Shown piece after piece: positions 47,688 through 57,488 of a stretch of 64,000 bases of DNA (position 1 is the stretch's first letter; each line of letters begins with the position of its first letter). The stretch covers positions 1 to 64,000 of the forward strand of contig NZ_JABX01000002.1 in assembly GCF_001469165.1 (NCBI RefSeq), written 5' to 3'. Position numbers and translations under genes: made by a program. The notes below the pieces were generated by a model. It had not been told where the DNA came from and made no database searches. It saw nothing but the letters and a program-made list of their open reading frames with translations. The DNA is from Thiohalocapsa sp. ML1. GTDB lineage: Bacteria; Pseudomonadota; Gammaproteobacteria; Chromatiales; Chromatiaceae.

Positions 47688-49238
47688 GTGCCCAAGCTCG
47701 CCGCAGCCATCGCCAAGGTGGGAAGCACCACGCTGTTGTCGCGGGTGCTGGGTTTTGTCCGCGATCTGCTGATTGCGCGGCTGTTCGGCGCGGATGCGGC
47801 CACCGACGCCTTCTTCGTCGCCTTCAAGGTGCCGAACCTGCTCAGGCGGCTGTTTGCGGAGGGGGCCTTTGCGATGGCGCTAGTGCCGGTGCTCCAGCAG
47901 TATCGGGAGGCCGGCGACGCGGCGGCGCTGAGGGGCTTCCTGGACCGCGCCGCCGGCACGCTGGCGCTGGTGCTGTTTGCCGTGACCGCGCTCGGCGTGC
48001 TCGCAGCGCCGGTGCTAGTGCTGGCGTTTGCGCCGGGGTTCCTGGCGGATGCCGAGACGCACGAACTGGCCGCCGCCATGCTGCGGCTCACGTTGCCGTA
48101 TCTGTTCTTCATCGGGCTCACGGCCTTCGCCGGCGGCATCCTCAACACCTACGAGCGCTTCGGCGTGCCGGCCTTCACGCCGGTACTGTTGAATCTGGTG
48201 CTCATCGGCTGCGCGCTTATGCTCGCGCCGCGGCTTGCGGAGCCGGTGATGGCGCTGGCCTGGGGCGTGCTGCTCGCCGGGGTCGCGCAGCTCGCGTTTC
48301 AGCTACCCTTTCTGGCCAGGCTCAAACTGCTGCCGCGGCTTCGGCTCGGCTTTCGCGACCCCGGCGTGCGGCGCATCGGTCGGCTCATGGGGCCCGCACT
48401 GTTCGGCGTGTCCGTCGCGCAACTGAGCCTGCTGATCGACACGCTGCTCGCGTCCTTTCTCGCCACGGGCAGCATCTCCTGGCTCTACTATTCGGACCGG
48501 CTCGTCGAGTTTCCGCTTGGTGTGCTCGGTGCCGCGCTCGGCACCGTGATCCTGCCGCGCTTGGCGCAGCGCAGCGGCAGCCACACCCGCGCCGAGTTCT
48601 CCGCGACGCTGGACTGGGCGCTGCGCTGGGTGCTGCTGCTCGGCCTGCCGGCGAGCCTGGGCCTGATGCTGCTCGCCGGGCCGGTGCTGGCGAGCCTGTT
48701 CCTATCCGGCGCCTTCGGCCCGGACGACGTGGCGATGGCCCGGCAGAGCCTGGTTGCGTACTCGGCCGGGCTGGTCGGATTCATGGCCATCAAGGTGCTG
48801 GCACCGGGCTTCTACGCCCGGCAGGACATGCGCACGCCGGTGCGCATCGCGCTGGTGGCGATGCTCGCGAACCTGGTGCTGAGCCTGGCACTCATGTTCC
48901 CGTTCGGCCACGGCGGGCTTGCGCTCGCGACCTCGCTCGCGGCGCTCCTGAACAGCGCGCTGCTGCTCGCCGGGCTGCTGCAAAGTCGCGTCTACCGGCC
49001 GCTCGCGGGCTGGCGGCTGCTCTTGCTGCGCGCGCTCGCGGCGAACCTGGCGATGGGCTTGCTGCTCTGGTGGCTCGCCGGCGACCTCTCGGCTTGGCTG
49101 GCGCCGGACGCGGACGGGCTGCTGCTGCGCCTTGCGGGGCTGATCGGTGCCGGTGCGCTCGCTTACGTGGCGACGCTCGCGCTGCTGGGCTTGAGGCCGA
49201 AGCACCTTAAAGAGCCGGGGGCCGCCGGGGCGGGTTAG
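47688..49238 (+). CDS. murJ: Lipid II flippase MurJ
   Basis: A 516-residue MATE-like (MOP superfamily) membrane protein with about 14 helices that flips the peptidoglycan precursor lipid II across the inner membrane; it is essential in most Gram-negatives. The N-terminus [26 protein letters not shown] is canonical MurJ, followed by [23 protein letters not shown] and [17 protein letters not shown]. The GTG at 47688 is preferred because GGAG lies six bases upstream and the family start aligns; a GTG at 47667 would add seven residues and overlap the promoter. ribF follows about 320 bases later across repeat DNA, the usual gene order in many gammaproteobacteria. Confidence 0.95.
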   Translation: MPKLAAAIAKVGSTTLLSRVLGFVRDLLIARLFGADAATDAFFVAFKVPNLLRRLFAEGAFAMALVPVLQQYREAGDAAALRGFLDRAAGTLALVLFAVTALGVLAAPVLVLAFAPGFLADAETHELAAAMLRLTLPYLFFIGLTAFAGGILNTYERFGVPAFTPVLLNLVLIGCALMLAPRLAEPVMALAWGVLLAGVAQLAFQLPFLARLKLLPRLRLGFRDPGVRRIGRLMGPALFGVSVAQLSLLIDTLLASFLATGSISWLYYSDRLVEFPLGVLGAALGTVILPRLAQRSGSHTRAEFSATLDWALRWVLLLGLPASLGLMLLAGPVLASLFLSGAFGPDDVAMARQSLVAYSAGLVGFMAIKVLAPGFYARQDMRTPVRIALVAMLANLVLSLALMFPFGHGGLALATSLAALLNSALLLAGLLQSRVYRPLAGWRLLLLRALAANLAMGLLLWWLAGDLSAWLAPDADGLLLRLAGLIGAGALAYVATLALLGLRPKHLKEPGAAGAG

Positions 49239-49290
49239 GAGGCCCGGGTACGCCGACTTCAGTCGGCAACCCGGAGCGAGCGAACTTTTC

Positions 49291-49400
49291 TCTCGTGCCG
49301 AGGCTCTGCCTCGGCACGCCTCTTCGCGGCTCTGCCGCCTTGGGCCGCGCACGGGCGGCAGAGCCGCCGGACGCGGTGCCGAGGCGGAGCCTCGGCACCA
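49291..49400. repeat. GTGCCGAGGC hairpin cluster after murJ
   Basis: Three nested hairpins: GTGCCGAGGC..GCCTCGGCAC at 49295-49317, GGCTCTGCCGCC (49328-49339) against GGCGGCAGAGCC (about 49355-49366), and a second GTGCCGAGGC..GCCTCGGCAC at 49376-49398. A diverged copy of the whole cluster is at 55580-55690 and a single hairpin at 17771-17793. A GACAAC triplet run lies at about 49448-49468. Confidence 0.8.
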
Positions 49401-49561
49401 GTTGGAAACCGTCGCAGACCGTTGCGTCGTCGTCCTGAATCCGATGACGACAACGACAACGACAACGACGAGTCGAGCGTGCGTGCCTTCCTTCAGGCCC
49501 GACACATCTATAATCCGCGGCTTCGCCAGCCGGCACCTATATTCCACGAGCCTGGGGCGCG

Positions 49562-50539
49562 ATGCGACTCATTCGGGGCCAGCACAACCTGCGCGAGACC
49601 GACCGCGGCGCGGTCGCGACCATCGGCAACTTCGATGGCGTGCACTTGGGTCATCGCGCCGTCTTCCAGCGCCTCTTGCAGCGCGGGCGGGAGCTGGGGC
49701 TGCCGGCCACGGTGATCACGTTCGAGCCGCAGCCGCTTGAGGTCTTCCAGCCCGACGCGGCGCCGGCGCGGCTCACGCGCCTGCGCGAGAAGCTCGCCGC
49801 GATCCGCGCCGACGGCATCGACCGGGTCATGGTGCTGGAGTTCGGCCCCAAGCTCGCGGCGATGCCGGCGGATGCCTTCATCGACGACATCTTGGTGCAC
49901 GGGCTCGGCGTGCGCTTTCTGCTGGTGGGGGACGACTTCCGCTTCGGCCGCAACCGCGGCGGCGACTACGCGCTGCTGCGCACGCGGGGCGCCGAGCGTG
50001 GCTTCGAGGTGGAGAACCTGCACACCATCACCCACGGCGCGGAGCGCATCAGCAGCACCCGCGTGCGCGACGCGCTCGCCCGCGGCGACCTGGCGCAGGC
50101 AGACCACCTGCTCGGGCGCCGCTACGCCATGCGCGGGCGCGTGGCGCACGGCGACAAGCGCGGGCGCAGCATCGGCTTCCCGACCGCAAACCTGCCGCTG
50201 CACCGCCGCGCGAGCCCGCTCTGCGGCGTCTACGCCGTCACGGTGCGCGACCTCGACGGCGGGCGGCTGCCCGGCGCGCGACCGGCGGCCTGGCGCGGCA
50301 CCTGGCCCACGCTCTGGCCCGGCGTCGCAAACATCGGCTCACGGCCGACCGTGGACGGGCAGGACATGCGCCTGGAGGTACATCTGTTCGACTACGCGGG
50401 CGACCTCTACGGCGCCCACCTGGAGGTGGAATTCCGCCTCAAGCTGCGCGAGGAGATGCGCTTTCCGTCCTTCGATGCGCTGAAGGAGCAGATCGGCCGC
50501 GATGCCGCCGCGGCGCGGAGCTTTCTCGGCATCGACTGA
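49562..50539 (+). CDS. ribF: Bifunctional riboflavin kinase/FAD synthetase
   Basis: A 325-residue enzyme that phosphorylates riboflavin to FMN and adenylates FMN to FAD. The N-terminal nucleotidyltransferase half has AVATIGNFDGVHLGHRAVF, TFEPQPLEVF, LVGDDFRFGRNRGGDY and ISSTRVRDAL. The C-terminal kinase half has GDKRGRSIGFPTANLPL, GVYAV and the NIGSRPTVDG segment. All catalytic motifs look intact. A TATAAT (49509-49514) lies upstream. In many relatives ileS and lspA follow; here a tRNA gene and unrelated genes do, so the usual operon is broken. Confidence 0.96.
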   Translation: MRLIRGQHNLRETDRGAVATIGNFDGVHLGHRAVFQRLLQRGRELGLPATVITFEPQPLEVFQPDAAPARLTRLREKLAAIRADGIDRVMVLEFGPKLAAMPADAFIDDILVHGLGVRFLLVGDDFRFGRNRGGDYALLRTRGAERGFEVENLHTITHGAERISSTRVRDALARGDLAQADHLLGRRYAMRGRVAHGDKRGRSIGFPTANLPLHRRASPLCGVYAVTVRDLDGGRLPGARPAAWRGTWPTLWPGVANIGSRPTVDGQDMRLEVHLFDYAGDLYGAHLEVEFRLKLREEMRFPSFDALKEQIGRDAAAARSFLGID

Positions 50540-50602
50540 ACCGGCGACGCGCGCCGTGCCGAGCCCGCCGCCGAACGGCGCCGTCGCGGCTGCGTCACGG
50601 GC

Positions 50603-50632
50603 TTGTCCCGCGCCGACCGCTGCGCCTACAAT
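50603..50632 (+). promoter_or_regulatory. Promoter of the tRNA-Gly gene
   Basis: TTGTCC (50603-50608) and TACAAT (50627-50632) are separated by 18 bases and lie 10 bases before the tRNA 5' end, as expected for a strong stable-RNA promoter. Confidence 0.6.
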
Positions 50633-50642
50633 CCAAGGCCGC

Positions 50643-50716
50643 GCGGGTGTAGTTCAATGGTAGAACCTCAGCTTCCCAAGCTGATGGCGTGGGTTCGATT
50701 CCCATCACCCGCTCCA
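50643..50716 (+). tRNA. tRNA-Gly (anticodon CCC)
   Basis: A 74-base tRNA with encoded CCA. The acceptor stem GCGGGTG/CACCCGC pairs fully, the anticodon stem TCAGC/GCTGA closes the loop TTCCCAA (anticodon CCC, glycine), and the T loop TTCGATT is standard. A D-arm with AATGGTAGA is present. It reads the GGG codon. It lies between ribF and a DUF2007 gene, whose ATG is 14 bases downstream of the tRNA. Confidence 0.95.
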
Positions 50717-50730
50717 CCTCCCCCGCCGCC

Positions 50731-51042
50731 ATGCAGCGACTCTATCAGGCCGGCAACCGCATCGAGGCGCAGCTGCTGAGCGACTTCCTCGGCCGGCAAC
50801 GCATCGACAACAGCATCCTCGGCGACTATCTCGCGGGCGCCGTCGGCGAGCTGCCGGCGGACATCTACCCGAGCGTCTGGATCCTGCACGACGCGGACCT
50901 GCCCCGCGCCCGGACCCTGCTGCAGGGCTTCCTGGACGACCATCGCCGGGACGACGCCGCCTCCTGGGTCTGCCGCGGCTGCGGCGAGCTGGTGGACGGC
51001 AGCTTCGACCTCTGCTGGCGCTGCGGCGGCGAGCACCCATGA
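50731..51042 (+). CDS. DUF2007-family protein with C-terminal zinc ribbon
   Basis: A 103-residue cytosolic protein. The N-terminal part MQRLYQAGNRIEAQLLSDFL and WILHDADLPRARTLLQ matches the DUF2007 (putative signal transducing) family. The C-terminus has two Cys pairs, CRGCGELVDGSFDLCWRCG, that should form a small zinc ribbon. Function is unknown. The gene starts just after the tRNA and overlaps the asmA-like gene by four bases (ATGA), so these two are coupled. Binding of metal or nucleic acid by the ribbon is inference. Confidence 0.82.
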   Translation: MQRLYQAGNRIEAQLLSDFLGRQRIDNSILGDYLAGAVGELPADIYPSVWILHDADLPRARTLLQGFLDDHRRDDAASWVCRGCGELVDGSFDLCWRCGGEHP

Positions 51043-53111
51043 GCATGCCCCGCGGAGCCCGCATGGCCCTGATTATCGTCGCCGTCGTCCTGCTCTCCCT
51101 GACGGCCCTGCTGGCCGCGGCGCCGCTCTTGGTGGATCGCGACGCGCTGCTGCGCCGCGTGGAGGCCGAGATCGGCGCCGCGAGCGGGCTTGCCGTGCGC
51201 ATCGACAGCGTGCGGGAGCTCAGGCTGCTGCCGACGCCGCGGGCCGTGCTCGGGCCGCTCGCGGTGCTGCCGCCGGCCGGCGCCGGGCCGGCGCTGCTCA
51301 CCGCGGACAGCCTCGCGCTCGACCTCGACCTGCCGGCGCTCCTGTTCGCCCGCGCCGAGCCTGTGGCGCTGCACCTCGCCGGCATCGACGCCGACCTGGC
51401 ACCGCCGCCGGCCGCCGCCCTGCCGCTCTGGCTCGCCGCGCTGCGCCCGCCCGCGCTGGCGGTGCGGGGCGGCGAGCTGCGCCAGGAGTATCCGCCCGAC
51501 GCCCGGCCGCTCGCCTGGCCGCTGTTCGCGACATCGAGCCGTTGGCGCCCGGCGGCGGACAGCGGGCCGCTGCGTGTCCACGCGACCCTGCCGCTGACGG
51601 CGCTGTCCGAGCCCGCAGGCACGCTGACGCTCGACGCGGAGCTCGCGACGACAACGCTGCCGGCGCTCAGCATCGCGCCGCTCCGGCTCGCCGGTGCCGG
51701 GATCGCGCTCGGCGAGCTCGCCGGCCTCGACTTCGCGCTCTCTGCCGAGGGCGTGCAGCGCGAGGCGGCCGGCGGCTGGCGGATCGAAACGCTGCTGCTC
51801 GACGCGGACGGGCTCAAGCTCAGCGGCACCGCACTCATCGGCAGCGAGCGAGCCGCCGACGGCACCGTCGTGCCGCAGGCCCGGGGCCGGCTCGCACTGG
51901 CGCCGATGGACCTGCGCGCCTGGCTCGGCCGGCACTGGCGCGCGCCGCTGCCGGGGCTGGCCGGGAGCTTGCGCTGCGTCGGCGCCGACGCCGAGCTCGT
52001 GCTCGACGGCGACCTGCTCGCCATCGCGCCGCTCCAGCTCCAGCTCGACGACGGCCGCGCCGCGGCGGCGGCGACGGTGCAGCTCGCGGCGCCGCCGCGC
52101 GTGGCGCTCGCGCTGCATCTCGGCGGACTCGACCTCGACGCCTATCTCGCGCCGCCGCCGCCCGGACAGCCGCCCGCCGAGCCAATCGCGCCGCCCGCGG
52201 CCTGTGCGGCGGCGGACCCGGCGAGCTTCCCGCAAGCCCCCGTGCCGCCGGTGCCGCCCGAGCCGGACATCGACCTGCTGATCGACTTGGCGGCCGACGG
52301 CCTGCGCGCCGGCGGACTCGGCTATGGCGCCGTCACCGGCACGCTCACGCAGCGCGGCACGCACACGAGCGCCGATGTCGCCGCTGGCGCCTTCTACGGC
52401 GGCACGCTACGGCTCCGCGGTGAGCAGGCGGTCTACGCCGGTGTGCCGCCGCGCCAGACGCTGCGGGCAGCAGCCGACGCGGTGGATTTGGCCGCGCTGC
52501 TGGCCGATCTTCAGGGCGTCGCGCCGGTCACGGGCAGCGCGGACCTGCGCGCGGAGCTCGCCGCCGCCGGCGCGGACCTGCCGGCAATCCGCCGGGACCT
52601 GTCCGGCACGCTGCGCGCGGAGGTGCGCGACGGGCGCGTGGCGGCGGTGGACCGCGCGGTGCAGCAGTTCGGCCCGCTGCTCGCCACCGTCGGGCTGCCG
52701 GTCAGCACCGATCTCGCCGACTTCTCCCGGCTCCAGCTCAGCGCCACGGGGGAAAACGGCGTCTTTCGGAGCAACGACATCGACGGCCGCGCGCGGCTGT
52801 TGCAGCTCGGCGGCACGGGCGAGCTCGATGTCGTCACGGAGAACGTCACGGCGGAGCTCGCCGCGACGCTGGTGCAGCCGGCGGACGGCCCGGACCTGAA
52901 GGGGCTGGACGGCATCCAAGTGCCGATCAGCGTCGCCGGACCGGTGGCGGCGCCCAAGGTCGACGCCGATGTCGCCCCGGCCGTCACCGAGGCCGCGCGC
53001 CGCACCGCCCGCCGCCACCTGGAGGGCGACGACAACCTGTTCCGCCAACTGGAGGACGCCACCGGCGTCGAGGGGCTGGAACGCGGGCTGCGCGGGCTCT
53101 TTGGGCTGTAG
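51039..53111 (+). CDS. AsmA-family envelope protein
   Basis: A 690-residue protein with one N-terminal transmembrane helix (MALIIVAVVLLSLTALLAAAPLL) and a large periplasmic region of the AsmA type. These proteins are now thought to act as bridge-like lipid carriers between the membranes. Family features are the LLPTPRAVLGPLAV strand near the start and, at the C-terminus, the AsmA_2-like segment (GVAPVTGSADLRAEL, LSGTLRAEVRDGRV, GLPVSTDLADFSRL, AELAATLVQPADGPD). The middle has a Pro-rich linker. It follows the DUF2007 gene with a four-base overlap, and mutY follows 42 bases later, an asmA-mutY-yggX order known in other gammaproteobacteria. Confidence 0.9.
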   Translation: MSMPRGARMALIIVAVVLLSLTALLAAAPLLVDRDALLRRVEAEIGAASGLAVRIDSVRELRLLPTPRAVLGPLAVLPPAGAGPALLTADSLALDLDLPALLFARAEPVALHLAGIDADLAPPPAAALPLWLAALRPPALAVRGGELRQEYPPDARPLAWPLFATSSRWRPAADSGPLRVHATLPLTALSEPAGTLTLDAELATTTLPALSIAPLRLAGAGIALGELAGLDFALSAEGVQREAAGGWRIETLLLDADGLKLSGTALIGSERAADGTVVPQARGRLALAPMDLRAWLGRHWRAPLPGLAGSLRCVGADAELVLDGDLLAIAPLQLQLDDGRAAAAATVQLAAPPRVALALHLGGLDLDAYLAPPPPGQPPAEPIAPPAACAAADPASFPQAPVPPVPPEPDIDLLIDLAADGLRAGGLGYGAVTGTLTQRGTHTSADVAAGAFYGGTLRLRGEQAVYAGVPPRQTLRAAADAVDLAALLADLQGVAPVTGSADLRAELAAAGADLPAIRRDLSGTLRAEVRDGRVAAVDRAVQQFGPLLATVGLPVSTDLADFSRLQLSATGENGVFRSNDIDGRARLLQLGGTGELDVVTENVTAELAATLVQPADGPDLKGLDGIQVPISVAGPVAAPKVDADVAPAVTEAARRTARRHLEGDDNLFRQLEDATGVEGLERGLRGLFGL

Positions 53112-53153
53112 CCGCAGCCGGCGATTTCCGCAGCGCCCCCTCCCGCCCCCCCG

Positions 53154-54338
53154 GTGCACAAAGCCGCCACGCCCGCGGACCTGCTCGCCGCCCTGCCCGT
53201 CGCGCACTGGCAGCCGCCGGACTTCGCCCGCGCCCTCCTCGCCTGGTTCGACAGGCACGGCCGCAAGGACCTGCCCTGGCAGCGCCCGGCGACGCCGTAC
53301 CGCGTCTGGATCTCGGAGATCATGCTCCAGCAGACCCAAGTCGCCGTGGTCATCCCGTACTTCGAGCGCTTCATGGCGCGCTTCCCGGACATCGCCGCAC
53401 TCGCCGCGGCACCGCAGGACGCGGTGCTGCATCTGTGGTCCGGGCTCGGCTACTACGCCCGCGCGCGCAACCTGCACGGCGCCGCGCAGCTCGTCGTGGC
53501 GCACCACGGCGGCGAGTTGCCGGCGGACCTTACCGCGCTCACGGCGCTGCCCGGCATCGGCCGCTCCACCGCGGGCGCGATCCGCTCCCTGGGCCATGGC
53601 GAGCGCGCGGCGATCCTGGACGGCAACTGCAAGCGGGTGCTCGCGCGCTGCTTCGCGGTGCCGGGCTGGCCCGGGCGGAATGATGTCTTGACGACGCTCT
53701 GGCAACACGCGGAGGCGCTGACGCCGGCCGCCCGCGTCGGCGACTACAACCAGGCGATGATGGACCTGGGCGCCACGCTCTGCACCCGCGGCGCTCCGGC
53801 CTGCGGTCGCTGCCCGGTGGCCGTGCACTGCCTCGCGCTGCACCAGGGCGCCGTAACGGCCTATCCGGCGCCAAAGCCCAAGCGCGAGCACCCGGTGCGC
53901 CGCACCTGCCTCGCGCTCGCGTTGGCGCCGGACGGCCGGCTGCTGCTGGAGCGCCGACCGCCCGCGGGCATCTGGGGCGGGCTCTGGGTGCCGCCGGCGC
54001 TGGCCGAAGCGGACTCGGCGGCGGCGCCGCGGCTGACGGAGCTGGCCGCCGATTGGTGCCGGCAGCGGCTCGGCGCGGATCTCGCGCGCCTTGAAATGCT
54101 GCCGCCCCGCAGGCATTCATTCACGCACTTTCATCTCGATATCGACGCGGCCCTGCTGCACCTCGCCGCCCCGCCCGCCCTGCTCGCCGACCAACCGGAC
54201 GCCACCTGGATCGCACCGCACGCGCCGGGCAGCCTCGGCCTGCCGGCGCCCATCGGCCGACTCTTGGACGAGGTCGCGGCACTGCTCACAAGGCCGGGTC
54301 CGCGCATAGAACCCCACGACAACGGAGAAACCCCATGA
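53154..54338 (+). CDS. mutY: A/G-specific adenine glycosylase MutY
   Basis: A 394-residue base-excision repair enzyme that removes adenine mispaired with 8-oxoguanine. Visible are the catalytic region [15 protein letters not shown] (catalytic Glu), the helix-hairpin-helix [12 protein letters not shown], the catalytic Asp in [12 protein letters not shown] (Cys where Val is usual), and four Cys for an iron-sulfur cluster, [17 protein letters not shown]. The C-terminal NUDIX-like domain starts at about residue 240. No ATG is available; the GTG at 53154 gives the expected N-terminus. The end overlaps yggX by four bases, so they are co-translated. Confidence 0.94.
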   Translation: MHKAATPADLLAALPVAHWQPPDFARALLAWFDRHGRKDLPWQRPATPYRVWISEIMLQQTQVAVVIPYFERFMARFPDIAALAAAPQDAVLHLWSGLGYYARARNLHGAAQLVVAHHGGELPADLTALTALPGIGRSTAGAIRSLGHGERAAILDGNCKRVLARCFAVPGWPGRNDVLTTLWQHAEALTPAARVGDYNQAMMDLGATLCTRGAPACGRCPVAVHCLALHQGAVTAYPAPKPKREHPVRRTCLALALAPDGRLLLERRPPAGIWGGLWVPPALAEADSAAAPRLTELAADWCRQRLGADLARLEMLPPRRHSFTHFHLDIDAALLHLAAPPALLADQPDATWIAPHAPGSLGLPAPIGRLLDEVAALLTRPGPRIEPHDNGETP

Positions 54339-54607
54339 CGCGAATGGTCAACTGCGTAAAGCTCGGCCAAGAGGCCGAAGGCCTGCCCCGCCAGCCCTAT
54401 CCCGGCGAGCTCGGCAAGCGCGTATTCGACAACGTCTCGAAGCAGGCCTGGGCCGATTGGCTCAAGCACCAGACCATGCTCATCAACGAGAACCGCCTGA
54501 GCCCCATGGACCCGAAGGCGCGCAAGTTCTTGGAAGAGCAGATGGACAAGTACTTCTTCGGCGAAGGCGCGGCGATGCCTGAGGGCTACGTGCCGCCGAA
54601 GAGCTGA
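54335..54607 (+). CDS. yggX: Probable Fe(2+)-trafficking protein YggX
   Basis: A 90-residue protein of the YggX family, which protects iron-sulfur clusters from oxidation and may carry Fe2+. The start [19 protein letters not shown] contains the conserved Cys, and the rest ([46 protein letters not shown]) is nearly invariant in the family. It overlaps mutY by four bases. The pairing with an iron-sulfur glycosylase is a recurring gene neighbourhood. Confidence 0.96.
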   Translation: MTRMVNCVKLGQEAEGLPRQPYPGELGKRVFDNVSKQAWADWLKHQTMLINENRLSPMDPKARKFLEEQMDKYFFGEGAAMPEGYVPPKS

Positions 54608-54839
54608 AGACCGTAAAAGCAGGAAGACTGACCGCCCAGGCCCGGGATATGTCTCGGCGCACCCGCCGTCACAATGCCAGCACAAGCAGGCGGTCGTGCA
54701 CGACCCTATGCAAGCGTCCGCTTGTCGGACACTGGGAGCGGGCGTTCTGCGCTTCGGGGCGCTGCGCCGGGAGTTGGCGGCAGTGACCGCGGGCCGGGGG
54801 CGCACCGAGCGGACCCCGGAGAAAGCGATGTATGATGTC

Positions 54840-54852
54840 GGCATCTGATGCC
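54840..54852. promoter_or_regulatory. Putative operator of the antitoxin-toxin pair
   Basis: GGCATCTGATGCC is a perfect inverted repeat, 17 bases upstream of the antitoxin start and just downstream of a TATGAT -10-like hexamer (54831-54836). Ribbon-helix-helix antitoxins commonly bind such palindromes to repress their own operon. Confidence 0.5.
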
Positions 54853-54869
54853 ACACCATGGGGGCCAGT

Positions 54870-55091
54870 ATGCGGACCGTGATCGACCTACCGGACGAAC
54901 AGATCGAGCCGCTGAAGGCTGCGGCGGCGTCCCTCGATGTGTCCCGCGCCGAGCTGATCCGGCGCGCGGTGACGGAGTACCTGCGCCGGTTCGAAGCGCC
55001 AGCGGACGACGCTGCATTCGGCATTTGGCGACAGCACGATGAGGATGGACTCGCATACCAGGAACGTGTGCGCTCGGACTGGGAGCGGTGA
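54870..55091 (+). CDS. Ribbon-helix-helix antitoxin (VapB-like)
   Basis: A 73-residue CopG/RHH-type DNA-binding protein. MRTVIDLPDEQIEPLKAAAA forms the ribbon and first helix, and LDVSRAELIRRAVTEYLRRF the second helix. The C-terminal tail (AFGIWRQHDEDGLAYQERVRSDW) is the usual toxin-binding part. The ATG at 54870 was chosen over 54858 because the family begins with this strand. The last four bases overlap the toxin gene. Together they form a type II toxin-antitoxin pair. Confidence 0.88.
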   Translation: MRTVIDLPDEQIEPLKAAAASLDVSRAELIRRAVTEYLRRFEAPADDAAFGIWRQHDEDGLAYQERVRSDWER

Positions 55092-55450
55092 GAGCGCTGT
55101 TCGACACCAACATTCTGATCGACTACCTGAACGGCCTTGTCGCCGCACGCGATGAGATCCGCCGTCATGAGCGGCCCATGATCAGCGTGATCAGTTGGAT
55201 GGAGGTGCTTGCAGGCACCCGCGCGGAACACGCAGCCCTGGTACGGGCGTTCCTGCGCCGCTTCGAACGCATCGGCATCGACGACAACATCGCCGAGCGC
55301 GCAGTCCAGGTTCGGCAGACGGACCGGCTCAAGCTCCCCGACGCCATCATCCGCGCCACGGCGTTGGAGCACAGCGCTTTGCTCGTGACCCGCAACACCA
55401 AGGACTTCCCGGGCGACCAGCCCGGCATCCGCGTACCCTACGTGGAGTAG
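55088..55450 (+). CDS. PIN-domain toxin (VapC-like ribonuclease)
   Basis: A 120-residue PIN nuclease that starts with GTG inside the antitoxin stop (GTGA overlap). The acidic active site is intact: FDTNILIDYL (Asp6), ISWMEVLAG (Glu), LPDAIIRATA (Asp) and TRNTKDFPG (Asp). Such toxins cleave tRNA or rRNA when freed from the antitoxin. It is the first member of a 5-kb stretch with several defence-type genes. Hairpin repeats begin about 50 bases after its stop. Confidence 0.92.
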   Translation: MRALFDTNILIDYLNGLVAARDEIRRHERPMISVISWMEVLAGTRAEHAALVRAFLRRFERIGIDDNIAERAVQVRQTDRLKLPDAIIRATALEHSALLVTRNTKDFPGDQPGIRVPYVE

Positions 55451-55500
55451 GGACCTGCGCGGGCCGGTGCAGTTACTTCCATCTGCGCAGTGTTCTTCTC

Positions 55501-55690
55501 GTCGCGAAGCTCTGCTTCGCGACGCCTGCGCCGAAGCTCTGCTTTACCCCGCCCAGGCCGCATTGGACCCCGCGTGATCTCTCGTGCCGAGGCTCCGGCT
55601 CGGCATGCCTCTTCGCCGCTCTGCCGCCTTGTGCCGCGCACCCGCAGGCCCGCCGGACCCCGCTGCCGAGGCAGACCGCGGCACCGGTCG
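55501..55690. repeat. Hairpin repeats replacing the 3' end of the Res gene
   Basis: A perfect palindromic GTCGCGAAGC..GCTTCGCGAC hairpin is at 55501-55523. A diverged copy of the GTGCCGAGGC cluster (compare 49291-49400) runs from 55580 to about 55690, where authentic type III Res coding sequence begins. Confidence 0.75.
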
Positions 55691-57460
55691 GAACGCTCTT
55701 TCTCTACCAGCTCGCCGGCGTCGAACTGCACCGTGTAGGCGGCCTTGCGGTTGATGCGCTGCCACAGCGCCTGGAACTCGCGCTTGTGCAGGTTGCCGTT
55801 GACCGGGTTCTGCTTCTGGCGGCGGTCGTCATCGATCTGCGGCAACTGCGCGTCGCTGAAGAGCCCGTCCATCAGGGCCAGCACCTGCTCCCCGAACGAG
55901 GCCAGCTCCGGTGGCAGCGGGGCCAAGGTGCCGGCGGCGCGCGCCTCGTGGTAGGCGGGCTGGATCTGCTTGTCGAAGTCGCAGTAGCCGTTCTGCAACA
56001 GCCAGAACTGGATCTGCGTCGCCATGCGGGCAGTCACGGGGACCTCGCCGGCGTCGGTGCGGAGCAGCTTGCCGATAAAGTAGTCGTCATCCGCCAGCCG
56101 CGGCCGCGCCGACAGGGTCTCGCCGATGTCGCGCTGCAACCCGGCCACGAAGTCCTGATAGCTTTCGCTGGCGACGACGGTCAGCACGTTGATGGCGTGC
56201 ACCGTGGTCGGATCATCCAGGCGCTCGCCAGCCTGATTGACCGCGAGCCGCAGCCCGCGACCCACCTCCTGCCGGCGCGACACGGTGCTGTCGCTGTGCT
56301 TCAGTGTGCAAATAACGAAGACGTTCGGGTTGTCCCAGCCCTCGCGCAGCGCCGAGTGCGAAAAGATGAAGCGCACCGGCTCGTCGAAGGACAACAGCCG
56401 CTCCTTGTCCTTCAGGATCAGGTCATAGGCGCCGGCGTCGTCCGTCTCCGTCGAGCGCGCGGCAAGACTGGGGTCCACCAGCCGCTTGGTCTTCTTGTCG
56501 ATGGAGAAGTAGCCGTTGTGGGTCTTGGTGATGTCGATGCCGCGCAACCATTGCTGATAGGTCCCGTGTCGGCTCCCGGCGGGCGCATCCTCCAGGTCCA
56601 GCTCCAGCACCTCGTTCTGCTGCCGCTCGTACTCCTCCTCGAAGGCCTGTGCGTACTCGCCCGGCAGCTCGCCCGCATCGCCGTACTGCCGGTACTTGGC
56701 CACCTCGTCGATGAAGAACAGCGTCAGCACCTTGACGCCCTGGTGGAACAGCGCGCGCTCCTTCTGGAAATGCGCGCGGATGGCCTCCCGAATCTGGATA
56801 CGGCGTAGCGCGGCCTCGCTCAGGTCGCCGCTCGCCTGGCCGACGCCGAGCTCGCGCCCGTTGACGAAGCTGATGCGGTCCAGACGCGCATCGATGTCGG
56901 CGACCACAAAGCCGTCCTTGTAGGCATCGAGCCCGCTGGAGAGGTCGAACAGGTTGTCGTTGCGGCCCACCTTGCGGACCTCGCGCCGAATCCCGGAGCC
57001 CTTGCGCACCTGGATCTCCAGCCGCGCCACGGGCGGGCGCTTGGCCGAGACCTCGATGTCTTCCAGGAAGAGATAGGCCTGGGTGCCGGGCAGCCCACGC
57101 ACGGCAATGCTGCGGACGCTGATGCGCTTGACCAGCTTCTGGTTGTAGGCATCCAAGGCGTCCAGCCGGTGGACGCAATTGTGCCTTGGACACCGGCAAT
57201 TGCGCCGCCCGCTGCACGACCTGGAGGTTGGCCAGCAGCGCCCCCGGCTCGAGCTCGATGTCGTGGTTGCGAAAACCCGCGTCGTCGAGCAGCGAGCGCT
57301 GCCGGTGCCGGCCGCCGTCCGCGGCCTGCTCCGCGGCATCAGTCCGCCCCGGGTCGATCCGATACCGAACCCCCGTCACCCGCGGCTGGCCGGCAAAGCA
57401 GTCCGCGACTGCTTCTACGGCCGCGGTCTGGTAGGGCTGATGCTTGAGCTTGAGCTTCAT
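55690..57460 (-). pseudogene. res: Type III restriction endonuclease (Res) gene lacking its ATPase core
   Basis: The gene starts at 57460 with MKLKLKHQPYQTAAVEAVAD and reads a normal type III Res N-terminus up to NLQVVQRAAQLPVSKAQL. Near 57180 it jumps, with a frame change, to VHRLDALDAYNQKLVKRISV, a segment that belongs some 200 residues further on. The missing part would carry the P-loop (Walker A) and the DEAH/DEPH box. Downstream helicase motifs survive (FSHSALREGWDNPNVFVIC and VSRRQEVGRGLRLAVN). The C-terminus with the nuclease ends at AGELVEKE, where hairpin repeat DNA takes over. No mod methylase gene is present. The remnant cannot be a working R-M enzyme. Confidence 0.85.
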
Positions 57461-57488
57461 GGGTGCTGTGCCTTTTCTGCATGTTGGC

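Noticed and set aside
50865-53392. Long minus-strand frames opposite the asmA-like gene
   Set aside because: Arginine/serine-rich shadows of a GC-rich gene, without start signals or family features.
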